A stretch of DNA of 64,000 bases from contig OU862915.1 in the NCBI GenBank assembly GCA_917880885.1, positions 36,278,676 through 36,342,675 on the forward strand, written 5' to 3'. Within the stretch, counting starts at the first letter, position 1, and the number at the start of each line of letters is the position of its first letter. Shown piece by piece: positions 1 through 11,348 of this stretch. Under the pieces are notes generated by a model. The model searched no databases and was not told the DNA's origin. It saw nothing but the letters and a program-made list of their open reading frames with translations. A program made the position numbers and the translations under genes. Origin of the DNA: Limnephilus marmoratus (Eukaryota; Arthropoda; Insecta; Trichoptera; Limnephilidae).

Positions 1-1
1 C

Positions 2-178
2 TCGATTTTTGAACTGTTGCTTCCTCGAGTAACAAAAGCGGACTATCCCGAGATACCACATATTCACAAATTCATAGCAGCTATACCACTGGGGGAAGCC
101 GTCCCCGTCCGACCTGCTGACGGAAGTAGCGACATCTTGCGTCGAATTCTTGAATTCGAAACTGAATTATTACAGTAG
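2..178 (+). CDS. C-terminal 58 codons of an unidentified protein (5' end outside window)
   Basis: One frame is open from the first complete codon of the window to a TAG at 176-178. The peptide is hydrophobic at its start (IFELLLPRV), has a Pro/Ile/His-rich middle (YPEIPHIHKF) and an acidic, helical-looking end (ILRRILEFETELLQ). Its base composition is more balanced than the AT-rich DNA that follows, as expected of coding sequence. The start, any upstream exon and the protein's length lie to the left of the window. I do not recognise the family. It could be a host gene or the end of a transposase. No clear polyadenylation signal lies close behind the stop; an AATAAA-type string occurs only near 712. 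Confidence 0.4.
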   Translation, partial: SIFELLLPRVTKADYPEIPHIHKFIAAIPLGEAVPVRPADGSSDILRRILEFETELLQ

Positions 179-939
179 CTTTGTGTGAAACACAGACGTT
201 ATTTGTGGCGCGGCGCGTATGGCGTGGCGTCCAACATGCAGTTGTTGCAGGGTTCTAAAATTCAACCACGCAGACGCTACGGTATCGATACGGTTCGATT
301 TTTTTTTAATAGAAAGGTTCTTGTTAAACGCCAATTATAGGTCCATTACTGTGATCATCTGAAAATAACAACCTTCATATTGTAGTGCTTGTCACTGAAT
401 CACAATTTGATAGAAAACTGAAACGGACCTAGAATCGGGGTTCAACTCTTCAAATGCCAGTATCTATGTCCCTTTGGGAATTCTGTGTGGAGGGTACTTT
501 TCAAGGTTTTATAATCTCAGTAAGGGTAAAGATTTGACATTGCGTTCAGATGAACATTTTTATTTTAAAATTTAAAATTTAAATTTTAAATTTAAAATTT
601 AACCCGTGAAAAACGAATTTCTTTTACCATGATACATCTATAAATGTCTTCTAGAAATTCGAAAAAAAATGATTTTGTACATGTACATATACAAAAAGAT
701 TAAGATTCTAAAAATAAAAGTCGTCTTTTATTGGCTATTTAGAATAAATTAATTGCCTGTCACCCGGTGTAATTACACTATTTTTTACATGAGAACGGGT
801 CGTTTTTACGATCACAGCTTCCCCAAAGATGATAGACTAGAGGGAAATAATATTTCTCATGGCCTTCCTAGTGGAGCTAATGAAAAAAATAATAAATTTA
901 ACGGAGAAGAATTTTCTTTTTTTTTAATTTTTCTATCAA
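179..939. other. AT-rich non-coding stretch
   Basis: I see no supported gene here. The one notable piece is a short run at about 557-603 made of alternating TTTAAA and AAATTT blocks, which is self-complementary and probably slippage-derived. A 75-codon frame at 753-980 has no recognisable motif and runs into the following repeat. Confidence 0.5.
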
Positions 940-1297
940 TTTTGAGACAGGAACCGCCATCCCGGGAACCATTTATATGATAAGTAACGCACCTCCCATA
1001 GTTTACCCTAAATGTTTCGCTAGGTTTGGTGTCTTAGCAGGGGTGCTTGAATTCATAGAATGTGGCTTGTCTGAGTCTTGGCGGCAACGAGACACTGGTT
1101 AAGGGAGAAGTAACCTAGACTTCTCCAGCCCGACTCTTTCAACTCATCGCTTTGCACCGCAGATTGTTTTCCTTTCCAGATCTTCAAAACCTTCCTTTCC
1201 CTCAAAAGACACTCCACAAGCATCCCTAAAGATGACATAGGCCCAGAGAGATTGTGTTTTCATCGGGGCCTCCTGTTGTCTGAAGTTTATGTAAAAT
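940..1297 (+). repeat. Repeat-B copy 1 (diverged)
   Basis: A member of an interspersed family seen at least eight times here. In the orientation used for all entries it starts with a GGAACCGCC..CCCGGGAACC block. It continues through GCAGGGGTGC and a block of pyrimidine-rich Phe/Leu-like codons, then GCATCCCTAAAGATGACATA. It ends in CAGGGCCTCCTG..CATGTAAAA with an A-rich tail. This copy is more diverged than the copy at 57481-57824. Confidence 0.65.
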
Positions 1298-2074
1298 AAA
1301 GTAATTTTAATTATTTATTTAATTGCTTAATTAATAATTATTCGGTTTTGAAGAGAATTAAGAGTTTTTTTACTTCTTCGGGAGATCAAGACCAGATCTG
1401 GCCATGAACAGTCGGGAGCACTCATGATTTATTTAATACTAAGTAAAAATAATAAACATTTACTTTACGTAATATTATGATAAATATATTAAATAAGAAG
1501 AATTTTCAAACTGAATTCAGCTCGTGGGAACAGAAAATGTAAACTTGGAACAAACTTTCTTCATAGTGTTAACCTAAAGCACCAAAACCATCGACAAAAA
1601 ATATTAGGTTTTTTTTACTTCCCAAAGTAATAAACTAGCATAATACCCCTTTATAAATCCACATTTCGAGTTATCTCTGCCATTTGTTCGCGTTATTGCG
1701 TGGGTGTTCCCGCTACCCACATCTTTCCCTTTACCGATTCCGTTAAAAAATATGATTGAGGTTGTGTCATGTGTCAAGTCACCCCAGATATCATTGTCGC
1801 TCCTGTCTCGTGTGTTTTGTATGCTTAATGAGGTGGGCTGAATAAACCCTTTTGGAAATAACGCGGAGATTTCGAGGAATTATTATTGTTCCCGTTACTG
1901 CCGAGCTATCATTTATCTATGAAAGAGAAAATCATAGAAATATAACATGAGTTATCAAATTCACAATCTATGGTGAAACAGTAGACAACTAAAATTGATT
2001 TTACTTATCTTTATGAATTCTTGGAATCTGTTGTCGCTGTTTCAGCGTACCCATTAGCAGTTGTTACAGAAATT
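1298..2074. other. Non-coding stretch, nothing recognised
   Basis: AT-rich DNA with poly-A/T runs and no frame or repeat that I can support. Confidence 0.5.
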
Positions 2075-2470
2075 AGAATCGGGTTATTGACACACAAATG
2101 TGTCCATTCTGGGAGGCCTAGGTATCCATAATAGGCTCTCGACTATCTGCCTCCAGCATGGGCTAAGATTCTTTGGACTCGTCACTCGCCAAACTGAGGA
2201 TTTTTTTAAAGTTGATTATGACAAGTTATTTGTAACTTGGAGAATCTCATAGTCCCTGCCGAACTTAAAGCCAGAAGAAGTGGAGGATAGCCACAAATGC
2301 GTTGGAGTGACCAAATATCAATGGCGTCCGGTACGGTGTACTTGGCTCTCCGCGCAGCGCAGAACCTCGAAGAGTGGAAATGCCTTGTCCACCACGGAAA
2401 TTAGAATAGAGGTCATGATCCTCAGCAACGAGGAAACGACTCTTGCAGAATTACCACGCTGTTCAGATTT
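2075..2470 (+). mobile_element. LINE fragment L1-type, C-terminal end of reverse-transcriptase ORF (decayed)
   Basis: The nucleotide sequence matches the other L1-type pieces at 24620-24970 and 59059-59640. It holds a stretch for 'NVSILGGLGIHNRLSTICLQ', then a region for 'RWSDQISMASG', the typical end of RTE-like LINE polyproteins. Frames are broken by stops and small indels. The tail with CACGGAAATTAGAATAGAGG is shared with the copy near 59590. The 5' part is absent, consistent with 5' truncation during target-primed reverse transcription. Confidence 0.65.
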
Positions 2471-2521
2471 TTAATAAAGCTAAACTCATTACAAACAACT
2501 GAAAGGTTTTAATTCTGAATG

Positions 2522-2985
2522 GTTTTTTATGTGAACACCGGACAAGAGACCCAAATGCTCCAAGCCAACTGGAGCCAGTGACACAGAAGCAACTCCAATT
2601 GGGGTACGTTGTGAGGCTGAAGGTGGGCAGGAGATGGGAAAGAAGCAGGTGAAAAAGTACCTGGCTATTCAAATCTGATCATCAAATTCGAATAATATAT
2701 ATAACGCTACAACTCTGAATTGTGCTCTTATACCAGGATGTATCTTCCACTCAGCTAAAGCCATTTAAGCAATGGAAATATTTCCATTTTTAATGGTTGT
2801 CTTAAAACAACACTAGTCCCAGAGACAGGTCGTGCGTGACATGGTATAGTATCTTCTATCTTTTTCGCTTTCACACAAGACGCGTGAGAAAGAAGATATT
2901 TGATGACGTGTATACGAGCTCTCTCTTGGACTACTTTGCATAGGGTAGTATCTACCACCCTGAAACGGGCTGCAATTAAAGGTAC
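2522..2985 (-). repeat. SINE-A, two partial copies in a row
   Basis: On the minus strand the 3' half of SINE-A is recognisable: the end near GTGTTCACATAAAAA, the CCCAATTGGGG block, the purine-rich body and GGTACTTTTTC..CAGATTTGAATAGCCAGG. It continues to about 2755. A second partial copy follows to about 2985, ending in the GCAGCCCGTTTCAGGGTGG equivalent. About 100 bp in the second copy (2820-2935) does not match the family and contains an imperfect hairpin. Confidence 0.6.
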
Positions 2986-3825
2986 TAGAATAATTTAATT
3001 AATTAAATAGGATTAACGACAGTTTGAAAAAGATCTTGTAAACCGAAACAGCTGTAACAGAAATACGTACTAAAATACTTTGAGAACTCTATAATAACAT
3101 TATCAAATTTAATTTTTTAATAATTAAAATGGAGTTCTACGAATTAAACACAAAAACAATTAATGATAATAAATAGATAACATAAAATAATTTAGAAATA
3201 TCTAAGTGTTATTACATTACAAGCGTCATTAACATTATGAAATAATAACAATAAATCTGCTTAATGGTTTTGGTAAACGTGTGTTTTTTTTTTTAATTTT
3301 ATCTGATTATTTGCCAAAACTAAATAAATTTGTAGTTAAATTAAAACTATCGCTACTTTCGATGTGAAGAACCATTTATGATTTATTAACTATAAATTAC
3401 TGAATAAAAATAAATTTTAAGACACGTTCATATCTCAGGCGAAACTACCAAATGACATTCTATGGACTTACGTAATAGGTACAAAACCGTGTAATTTAAC
3501 TTACCTTATAACTAATATTATAATGTACTGTGTATGTCTAAATAAACAAATAAACAAATATAAACAATATAACCTCGTCGATTGCCCCCAAATATTAAGT
3601 ATTACAAACATACATGTCCCTGTTAAATCTACTCGACTCCACCATCTTTTCCCCTGTGACAACCATAGCACTAACTATTCATATCACTCGCCACTAGCGC
3701 ATTTTCACCGCACTGTCAATACATATGCAAACCTTTTCCATAGATACGTTCAAAACCTCTCCGACCTACATCAAAGAAAATATTATTATTATTAATAATA
3801 TAACTGATATATTTTTGTATTATAC
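2986..3825. other. AT-rich stretch, nothing recognised
   Basis: Very AT-rich, with many TAATAATA strings. The 90-codon frame at 3523-3795 (MYCVCLNKQINKYK...) is compositionally unremarkable and I do not call it a gene. Confidence 0.45.
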
Positions 3826-3945
3826 ACATTGTGGCGTCAAAAATTTGTAAAAGTATTTATTTACTGTATGTGAACTATGTGCATCCATGTGTATTTCTGA
3901 ATAACTTTTGTTAAAGCCTTACGGGCGTTGAATAAACAAATACAA
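3826..3945 (+). mobile_element. Possible LINE 3' tail
   Basis: The string TTTTGTTAAAGCCTTACGGG followed by CGTTGAATAAACAAATA resembles the jockey/CR1-like 3' end at 61940-61990 (GTAAAAGCCCCGTAAAAGGG then AAATAAATAAAT). Only the untranslated tail is present. Confidence 0.4.
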
Positions 3946-4033
3946 TAGATCGAATCTAACAGCCTTACTAAAAAAACACATTATTCAATATGGAATTACA
4001 AAATAATGTTGAAAAAAAATTGTCGGTACTTAC

Positions 4034-4227
4034 ATTATTATATTTTTCTCATTTGTTAGGATTGGTGTATCATCGGCCGACATGAAACCACGGCCTTCCG
4101 CAGGCAATAAATGAAACCGCTCGACTACTCGACTACTATTTGAAAGCATACTTATAATTTTATAGGTTCTTTTTAAATTTCCTGAATCCTTGGAAAACGT
4201 TATTGCACTGTCGTCAGTTGTCATCAA
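4034..4227 (-). CDS. Candidate exon of an unidentified gene
   Basis: On the minus strand a frame of about 64 codons runs through SNSSRVVERFHLLPAEGRGF and ends at a full-consensus splice donor (GTAAGT, plus positions 4033-4028). The peptide is more complex than the surrounding AT-rich frames. A possible acceptor (ACGACAG) lies near 4208, so the exon could begin there instead of at the Met near 4227. I recognise no domain. It may be a chance frame next to a chance donor. Confidence 0.22.
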
Positions 4228-5095
4228 AATAAAATAGAGTTATTATTACGTTTATGTTAGTAATATCCTACCATATTTCTAACTTCTTAAAGCCAGGGGT
4301 AAACCCGTAGTTTAAGAGATAATAATATATTTTACATCGGACAAATAGTTAAAATGAACATTAAAATTGCTTTGCTCCAGGAATCTAACCAATTGTAATT
4401 GACGGTAAGCGTCATTTTTATTTGTCATTTGAATGGTTCCCGTTAACCGATGATTGTTGGCACGACACCAATATATCAAATTTTACATAGGGCTGTTTTG
4501 TCGGCCGTTAGTTTAAACCAACAATCGTAACGGTCATCAAAAATTAACAAAGCAATGAAAGGTCAAAAATCGGCGGTTAACGAGAGTCCTTCAAATACAA
4601 AACACATTATGACATTGCTGTTGATTTGTGACGATGTCGAATGAGACAATCGGAACAACCGACCCTTAAAGCGTCGAGGCACCACGTCACGACGCGTCGT
4701 GTAAAATTCGGGATCAGACCGCTAACAAAAACATTCCTTATGCTGATGGCGTTAAGGTTTGAATTCCCGTTTAACACCAGCAGCTGATTGATTTATTCAA
4801 GAAAAAAATGAAATAAATTTTATGTCTGAATTAAAATATTTAAATGTAAAATTTTATAAATTTAAATATTTTTAATTTAAATGTTTTATAGTCATTTTCC
4901 AAAGAATTTAATTTTCCGCGTTATACAGTATAACCACAACTAAAAAGAGTTGTAGTTTTACTTAACTTATTGGTAATTAAAAGATTTTGAATTTTTTAGC
5001 AGATTTTAGAGGCCTTGTTACTTAATTTTTTCGGGCTTATGAAAAGACTGTTAAAAAAATACTAATACTAATATAAAGCATTCTACTAAAGTACA
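4228..5095. other. Non-coding stretch, nothing recognised
   Basis: No supported frame, repeat or RNA gene; poly-A/T tracts are common from 4790 to 5095. Confidence 0.45.
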
Positions 5096-5760
5096 TTCTA
5101 CTACTATTCTAGTATACATTTAGGCACAATCAGGTTTTAAAAATAATTCACCAAAGTTTGGTAATTAAACATAACTTGATTGATTGCCGTAATGTAGAAT
5201 GAATATGAACCAAATTCATTTTTAGAAAATGAATTTTATAAAATATATTATGATAAAACTGTACTAACAGACAGAACAATTAGTCATAATAGAACTGATA
5301 TAGTTTAACATGACAAAATTAAAAAAATAACTTATATCATTGATGTAGCTATTCCAAATTCTTGTAATATTCAAAAAACTGTTTCTGAAAAATTAAGAAA
5401 ATACACAGATTTAAGAAATGAGATTAAAAGAATTTGGCATTCTCAGACTATAAAAATATTACTTTGTTATTTCGGCTACTGGCATTATACCTAGGTCTCT
5501 CATTCAAAATTTAGGCATATTAGATTTGTCAAAGAATTTATATATAAAAATGCAAAAATCAGTCATTTTAAATACGTGTAGGATTACAAAAGATTTTTCA
5601 AATATTTATATTGAGGGATCAGTAGGGTTTATAGGTTCAATTAGAAATTCCACAGAACCGAACCCTCTGATATAAAAATATCTGGAATCGGTGAATTATT
5701 TTCCCATTTGGTCTCTGGTAGGTTGACATGTTGTTCTTGTATTTTTTGTATTTATAATAC
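5096..5760 (+). mobile_element. LINE fragment L4-type, post-reverse-transcriptase C-terminal region
   Basis: Conceptual translation across frameshifts gives 'VLTDRTISHNRTDIV', 'IIDVAIPNSCNIQKTVSEKL', 'RKYTDLRNEIKRIW' and 'LLCYFGYWH'. These are hallmarks of the C-terminal region of a non-LTR retrotransposon family widespread in insects. The first ~60 bp (CAATCAGGTTTTAAAAATAA) is nearly identical to the end of the copy at 50490-51480, so the two pieces belong to one family and overlap slightly. Stops interrupt the frame, so it is dead. An AT-rich tail follows to about 5800. Confidence 0.65.
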
Positions 5761-5865
5761 TTATATAGTGCAATTGCATAGCGTGGATTCACTAGATGAT
5801 CATTTGGGAAGTGTGTGAAAGGGTTTAGTTTTTCTTGTGGGGAAAATTTAACCCGGACATTTAAA

Positions 5866-6459
5866 TCTGGTGCATAAAGGCGAAAGTTTGTATGGATGTA
5901 TGTGTGTTTGTATGTTTGTTACTGTTTTACGCAAAAAATACTGAATGGACTTCAAAAATTCTTTCACTAATAGAAAGCTACATTATTTGCAAGTAATATC
6001 GGCTGTATATATTAGCAAGCTCTGGCGTTATGAAATTATTTATTATACGTTTATTTTCCAGACGAAAGGCAAATAATAACTTTTAGTTACCAAGCGACAA
6101 ATCGTTGCTTGGTAACTATAAGTAATTATTTGATGTGCGCTGTCATTTTGTTATTTGTTTAGGTTAGCATGGAGATCCCTTTGATAGTTAAAATTCAAAT
6201 ATGTATAAAATACTAATCTATATTGATATTATAAATTCGAAACTGCTTTTGTTTGATTGTTACGCTTTCATAGGTGGCATGCGAGCCATTTGAAAAATGA
6301 ATATAACGGGTATAGAGGGGTGGTGAGGGGGGGGGCAAGGGAGGAGTGGGAGGGGGTGGAGAGGGGAAAGGGGGAGAGTGGAGTGGGGATAGAGAAGGTG
6401 GAGGAGGCGGAGTGGGAACCCCCTAATACTATGCGAGCAAAGCTGGGGGCAAGAGCTAG
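5866..6459 (+). mobile_element. Candidate non-autonomous Helitron with purine-rich core
   Basis: The 3' end reads GGGGGCAAGAGCTAG followed by T, the CTRR-T end of Helitrons. The left boundary is placed at the TC of TCTGGTGCATAAAGGCG by analogy, and is uncertain. Near the 3' end lies about 110 nt of G/A-rich sequence (6318-6425), like the Helitron at 40420-40993. A 72-codon frame inside it is compositional and is not called. Confidence 0.4.
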
Positions 6460-7869
6460 TCTAAAATATTTCTAAGCGATTTCATTTTTACACACGATTT
6501 TGAATTAATTGGTAATGCAGTTTATATCTACATTAATTGTTGATTAAAAAAAATCTAAAACGATAATCAACAGTACGATTCACATACCATAACAACAGTT
6601 GACCAATTTCTTAAAATATTGTTCAATACAACTTTTTAAAAATAAATATTCATCTCAAAACAGGCTATCAGTCCTAGTGAGGTAAATTTTTTTATGCAAA
6701 AAAAATTATAACACGTGTACGGTGAGAAATTATAAATAAATAAAAATGTCTTGTTTTTTCATAAATCTCAACACAAATAAACGAGGTTCCTATAAGGAGA
6801 ATCCCGTACCTGTTATAGGTGAATATTATGGGCGCGATGTGTCTAGTTCATAAAAGTATCGATTAAAGCTTTTTACATAAAATTTTATTTATTCACCCCA
6901 TTCTAAAACCGCAAAGAAAATAAACACGATCATTACGATGAACCTATATTGATTTTGATTCAGAATACTGAAGGGATGAACCGGTAGAAATATGTTGTGC
7001 ACGTGTCCGTGTGCCCATTGTAAACCCAATAGATTTCTGATAAATTTGATTAAACACTTCAAATTTTAAAATTCTTTCAACAGAAATTCAGTTTTGTCTT
7101 CCGGTCCAGGGCCAAAAAGTTGAAAGGTCTTACGAAAATTAGCGACAACGTTTTCATTTCAAATCACATTTCTAGAGATTTTTTATCATCAGTGCCTTAA
7201 TAATTTCCTCAAGGACGTAATTACGCACATCCGGCAATAATATTTTCAATATTTTAGTTGGTGTCGTAAAGCCTCCAAGGCCAAGGCCCTCGTCTAGCAA
7301 TCCAAAGGTGGTGAGTTCAAATCGGCGTCCGTAAATACTGAGATGGTTCACCCCCCCCCTAATGGAAACTTTAAAAATATTTCTTCTTCTCGTGCGTTCA
7401 GATCTCTGGTTGGTAGATCTTCCTCTCGTACCTACTGAATGATTCGCCATTAATATTTTGAATCATGACTCATTTTTCCCACCCCTGTGACTGAACACAG
7501 TAAAAGGTAGTTTTCCGGGAAATTCTTACAATAAACCCTTTTCTCCACGTTGTGTGATTTTTTTTTTCGGAGCTCCTAGAACATCTAGGATAGGTATTTA
7601 ATGTCTTACGTGGTAACTTTTGGTTCTTTTAGGTAAGGTGTGAAGGAATTTCTCTGTATCTCTTAAACGATTGAAGGACACGCCCTGTCTAAATTATCCT
7701 AAATTTGTCCCCGCTATGATCCTAATAGGCTATAAAATTGATCTCCCTCCCTCTACGTTCTAATGATTTTTAATGTACGTACCTGGAATGTTTCATTTCA
7801 TGTGGATAATTGGCGATTCTCTGCACCGCTCTCCATGGCTATATCCTATACATAATCGTGATAATATGT
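6460..7869. other. Mostly non-coding; weak tRNA-like patch near 7256-7335
   Basis: No convincing gene. At about 7270-7335 a string with CCCTCGTCTAGCAATCCAAA and GGTGAGTTCAAATC looks like the second half of a tRNA-derived SINE head. Frames on the minus strand through it (7172-7450) are not recognisable proteins. Confidence 0.35.
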
Positions 7870-8710
7870 TCTGTTGTTAGTAAACACAAACTTATACCTA
7901 GGATGGAAGTATAAGGACGGGATAGAGGATAAAATGGATGTGATGTGGAAGGAATTTTTTGCAAGCAAATACTGGCTCCTCCACTTGACCAAGTTGACTA
8001 GGTGGTCAGCTCTCAGAACACGACCCTCCGACCAATGCATGATGAGGCTATACCCATGGCACCCGGAAAATCTCTTGACGATAAACCAGATACCCGGACC
8101 CCGCCATAACAGAAGAAGGACGGCATGCCTTCAAACCTTTCCCAGACAACTCCAGTATCGAACACCTCCGGAACTACTTTACTGGCTCTAGAAGGGGTAA
8201 TCTATTTCGTCCCTTATCAAGACTCTACTCACGGTACAAAGTGGCGTAAGCTTGTGACAGGCAGATCCTTCTCCCACGTGACCGACCTAGCGTTACAGAC
8301 CACCTCTGGAAACCGACTTACCCCCACCCTTGTAAGAGATACGTTTGCTTCCAGGTCGATAGGATTAAAAAATGTGATGATGCTGCAGGAATCTCTCCAC
8401 AAGAGCCATGCCTATGCCTCCATCCACACTACCTTGCCGGTAACTCGAGATGCTTTTGGTCAAGACGCCTCCGTCAGCGAACCATGTCCTTCCATACCGT
8501 TGGCGTCTCATTTCATTCGACCTATCGCGCCCATCCGCTCGACATAGTTCCGCGAAAGGGAATTGCTTCCAGCACCTCGCGAGACCCGATCAGTCTATGG
8601 TGAGCATCCTCCAACATGACAATGCAGAAAGACCCTTACCGGGGGACCACCAATTGACACGTATGTGTGGCCTCGGTGTTCGTCTTCACATTGCTCGATC
8701 GTAAAGATTT
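7870..8710 (+). other. Less AT-rich patch with overlapping open frames, unidentified
   Basis: Composition shifts to roughly balanced over this stretch. Three plus-strand frames overlap in two phases: 7874-8191, 8125-8547 (140 codons, starting MPSNLSQTTPVS) and 8450-8704. None shows a domain I know. The pattern suits a decayed element ORF broken by frameshifts (the products could join across two shifts) or a single-copy exon cluster. I saw nothing recognisable on the minus strand. Confidence 0.25.
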
Positions 8711-8920
8711 AAAAAAGCGTAATTCAACAAGTAGGAATTCAGCAGAGTACCTGTTAGTTTTATTTGTTTCATATTTGATATCGTGATCCTGCTCTTCTGC
8801 TCCCTTGTCTAAAGATGTCTGTTCGGGTTGCAGGTAATCGCCTTCAATTTGATATGTCGTACTCTCGAGACGCTCCCCATTTGGTTGACTGTATTCTCTA
8901 TGTCAGGTTCATTTTTTGTG

Positions 8921-9420
8921 TCAGCTCGGCATCAGCCGTGTGCCGAGAAAAGGTCACTGTCCAGGGTGGTGGCTGGTAACATCTGTGAAATACGCCTAGT
9001 ACCTATTCAGGGATAAATAGTACCTACATCAATCTACTCGATACAGACACTCATGCAATTAATTGTCCAAGATTCGCGTTCTATTCACGTCACTCTGCAA
9101 ACAAGTACATGTAATTCAATTATAGATTTCTAGGTTCCGGTACCGGGAATCGAACCCGAGCCCACTGGGCGAGAGCCAGGTATCCTCTACGCTGGTTCCG
9201 CACGTGTCAACCCCTTTTGGTCTAGCTCGGCATCAGTTGTCTGCCGAGAGAAGGTAGCTGTTCTTGTTGATAACATCTGTGAATTATGCCTGGTACCTAT
9301 TCTGGAATAATCAAAACATCAGTTCATTCAACGCTGGTACAGTTAAATAATACAGGGTCAGCGTTCTCTTCACTCCATCCTGCAATCAGTGAGGTCCTGT
9401 AATATAGGTTAAAGTTATTT
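8921..9420. repeat. Direct duplication of about 190 bp flanking a tRNA-like sequence
   Basis: The block beginning AGCTCGGCATCAGCCGTGTG at about 8921 recurs at about 9226 as AGCTCGGCATCAGTTGTCTG. Both run through GCCGAGA, AACATCTGTGAA and TACCTATTC. The copies are clearly diverged. The spacer contains the tRNA-Glu-like sequence at 9131-9200. Confidence 0.6.
9131..9200 (-). pseudogene. tRNA-Glu(CTC)-derived pseudogene or SINE head
   Basis: On the minus strand the sequence reads AGAGGATACCTGGCTCTCGC, CCAGTGGGCTC, then GGGTTCGATTCCCGGTACCG. This matches the D-loop, anticodon arm (CTC in loop CTCTCGC) and TΨC arm of animal tRNA-Glu. The 5' acceptor strand does not pair with the 3' acceptor strand and the D arm is altered, so it is not an intact gene. 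The flanking duplication suggests it belongs to a repeat. Confidence 0.6.
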
Positions 9421-11310
9421 GACTTACCAAGAACATGGTTGCTAAAACCGCGACTCCCGGTAGGGTAAACGCAACTCCGCGTCTTAATCACACGTCCTCC
9501 CTATAAATGATCAAACTCCCTACTTGCTTTCCTTATCATCGTACAAGGTCTTAATGTAGGTACTGTAATTTTAAAACCCCTTTTTCTCTAAGCTGCATTG
9601 TGGGAAGATCTTCTCTCACGTCCTGTGGCCCCTTACCAGACTATTGCGCAATCATAACTACCAACCTCCCCCCCTAACTATACACGGTAACGTCAGACCT
9701 ACTTTATATTTAAAAAGCCTCCTTTCAAAACTGCATTTCTAGCTTTCGACTGACTGTACATTTATTATCTAAACTCTAATTATTCTGGTTAAAACTTCTC
9801 AACCGAATTAACACCATTTTTCCACTATTTTTATTATTATCATTATTTTATTCGTTGCACTGTCCTTAAATGAAGGATGGAATGTTTTCTACGGGATTAT
9901 TATTATGATCCGGGACCATTGTCGTTACTCAAGATAAATATTTATTTTTATATTTTTGTCTCTACATAATGAATGATAAGTTGCAATTATTATTTATGTA
10001 ACCAATCTATTATGTGATTACATTTCAATGTAGGCCTGTTTACGAGAATTATAAGTCGACTTAAAATTTACGGCCTCAACACGGCTAGTCCAGTGGCGGA
10101 TTATTGGGAAAACCTATATTATAACCGTTTTATATTCTTCACTTATCTAGTGTTCGTATTTAGGGTTTTCAGTTGATATCCCTTTTTGTACTTATGTAAT
10201 TTTAAAACCACTGTAAGCATTAACACTGAGTCTGTATTTTTTTATTATTATCTCGCAGATCTCGTTCAATAAGGATATTATTGTTATTATTATTAATTAT
10301 GACAGGAGTCCAATACTTTAATAAGTCTCTATTCCCAAATTTAAATGTTTATCGCGCGGCAATCGATAATTTTAACAACGATTATCTTTATTAAGTAACA
10401 CAACACCGAACTTCTTTATCTTACACCATAAATGCAAAATCTTCACTGAAGTTAGTTTTAACAAACACTTCTCGTTTTCGCTAAGTCCACAGCGAGCCAC
10501 AACACTCTTTTCGAAAATCCACGACCAGCCTCTTCTCCGACTCAAGGATGTCTGCCTACTCTACCCTCTTTCCAACTCGCATGTCCCATGTCAAACCTAC
10601 CTTCCAACGTTTTTTACATTAATTTATCACTCATAAATTCTCACAGTTATGCGAACTGCACTTCAGGAAAAATACTTGAATTTGCACATAATTTAAAGTT
10701 CTGACAGGACATTAATTTTTATTAGTTTCACTAATTACTTTCTTGAATCTCGTACACGTAAAATCAAGAGATAAATTCAGCTTTAATGTATCGATCTTGA
10801 CAACCCACTCAAATACAAGGGATCGAACACATTTTTCATCTGCGTTATCTAAATAACCCAAAATCCAATCTGAACCCTGAGCCTTTTTCTCGCCGATTTC
10901 AAACGTGAAACCACTCGTTGCCGACTCCGTCCTCTTTCCTACAAATGCGATTTATGACTCATGATTTATGACTCTTCCTTCCACTTAAAATAACTATTCC
11001 CTAAAACGTGGGACAATATTTTGTTCTAAATCCACCAAGAGGCATCAGATCTCGCTCTTTCCTGTGATTGATGGGACGCCCCTAATATGGTTCGATACTT
11101 ATTCTGATTTGTTGAATGCTTTCGTTACCCCAGTAGATAAATCCTTCTTCGAAAAGCCAGCCCCAATTGCTTCAGACCCCTTTAATTCCGCTTTCAGTAA
11201 TATTTGTTATTTAAAAATAAAATTTATTCGCCAACCATCTGACAAAGCAGGTTCATCACAATACGTTTTTTAGATTAATTTCCGTTATTTCACAATTGTA
11301 TTAATATATA
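9421..11310. other. Non-coding stretch, nothing recognised
   Basis: AT-rich with pyrimidine-rich patches (9600-9700, 10490-10610) and TTATTATTA runs. No frame, RNA or repeat that I can support. Confidence 0.45.
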
Positions 11311-11311
11311 C

Positions 11312-11348
11312 AGGGTATCCAAAAAGGGTATATGGTCTTTGATGGTTG
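11312..11348. other. Possible end of the Tc1/mariner-type element hosting the BEL insertion
   Basis: TATACAGGGTATCCAAAAAG resembles terminal inverted repeats of insect IS630/Tc1-like elements. It directly precedes the BEL element, whose other side carries remnants of such a transposase. No matching opposite end was found, so the assignment is tentative. Confidence 0.3.
11344..11348. repeat. Target-site duplication of the BEL element, left copy
   Basis: GGTTG immediately before the 5' LTR is repeated exactly at 17908-17912 immediately after the 3' LTR. A 5-bp duplication is typical of BEL/Pao integrases. Confidence 0.85.

Noticed and set aside
3523..3795. 90-codon plus-strand frame
   Set aside because: Average for AT-rich DNA, with no motif or splice signals.
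6257..6475. 72-codon frame MLRFHRWHASHLKN...
   Set aside because: Most of it is purine-tract translation inside a Helitron candidate.
9131..9200. Functional tRNA-Glu gene
   Set aside because: The acceptor strands do not pair and the D arm is altered, although the anticodon and T arms are good.
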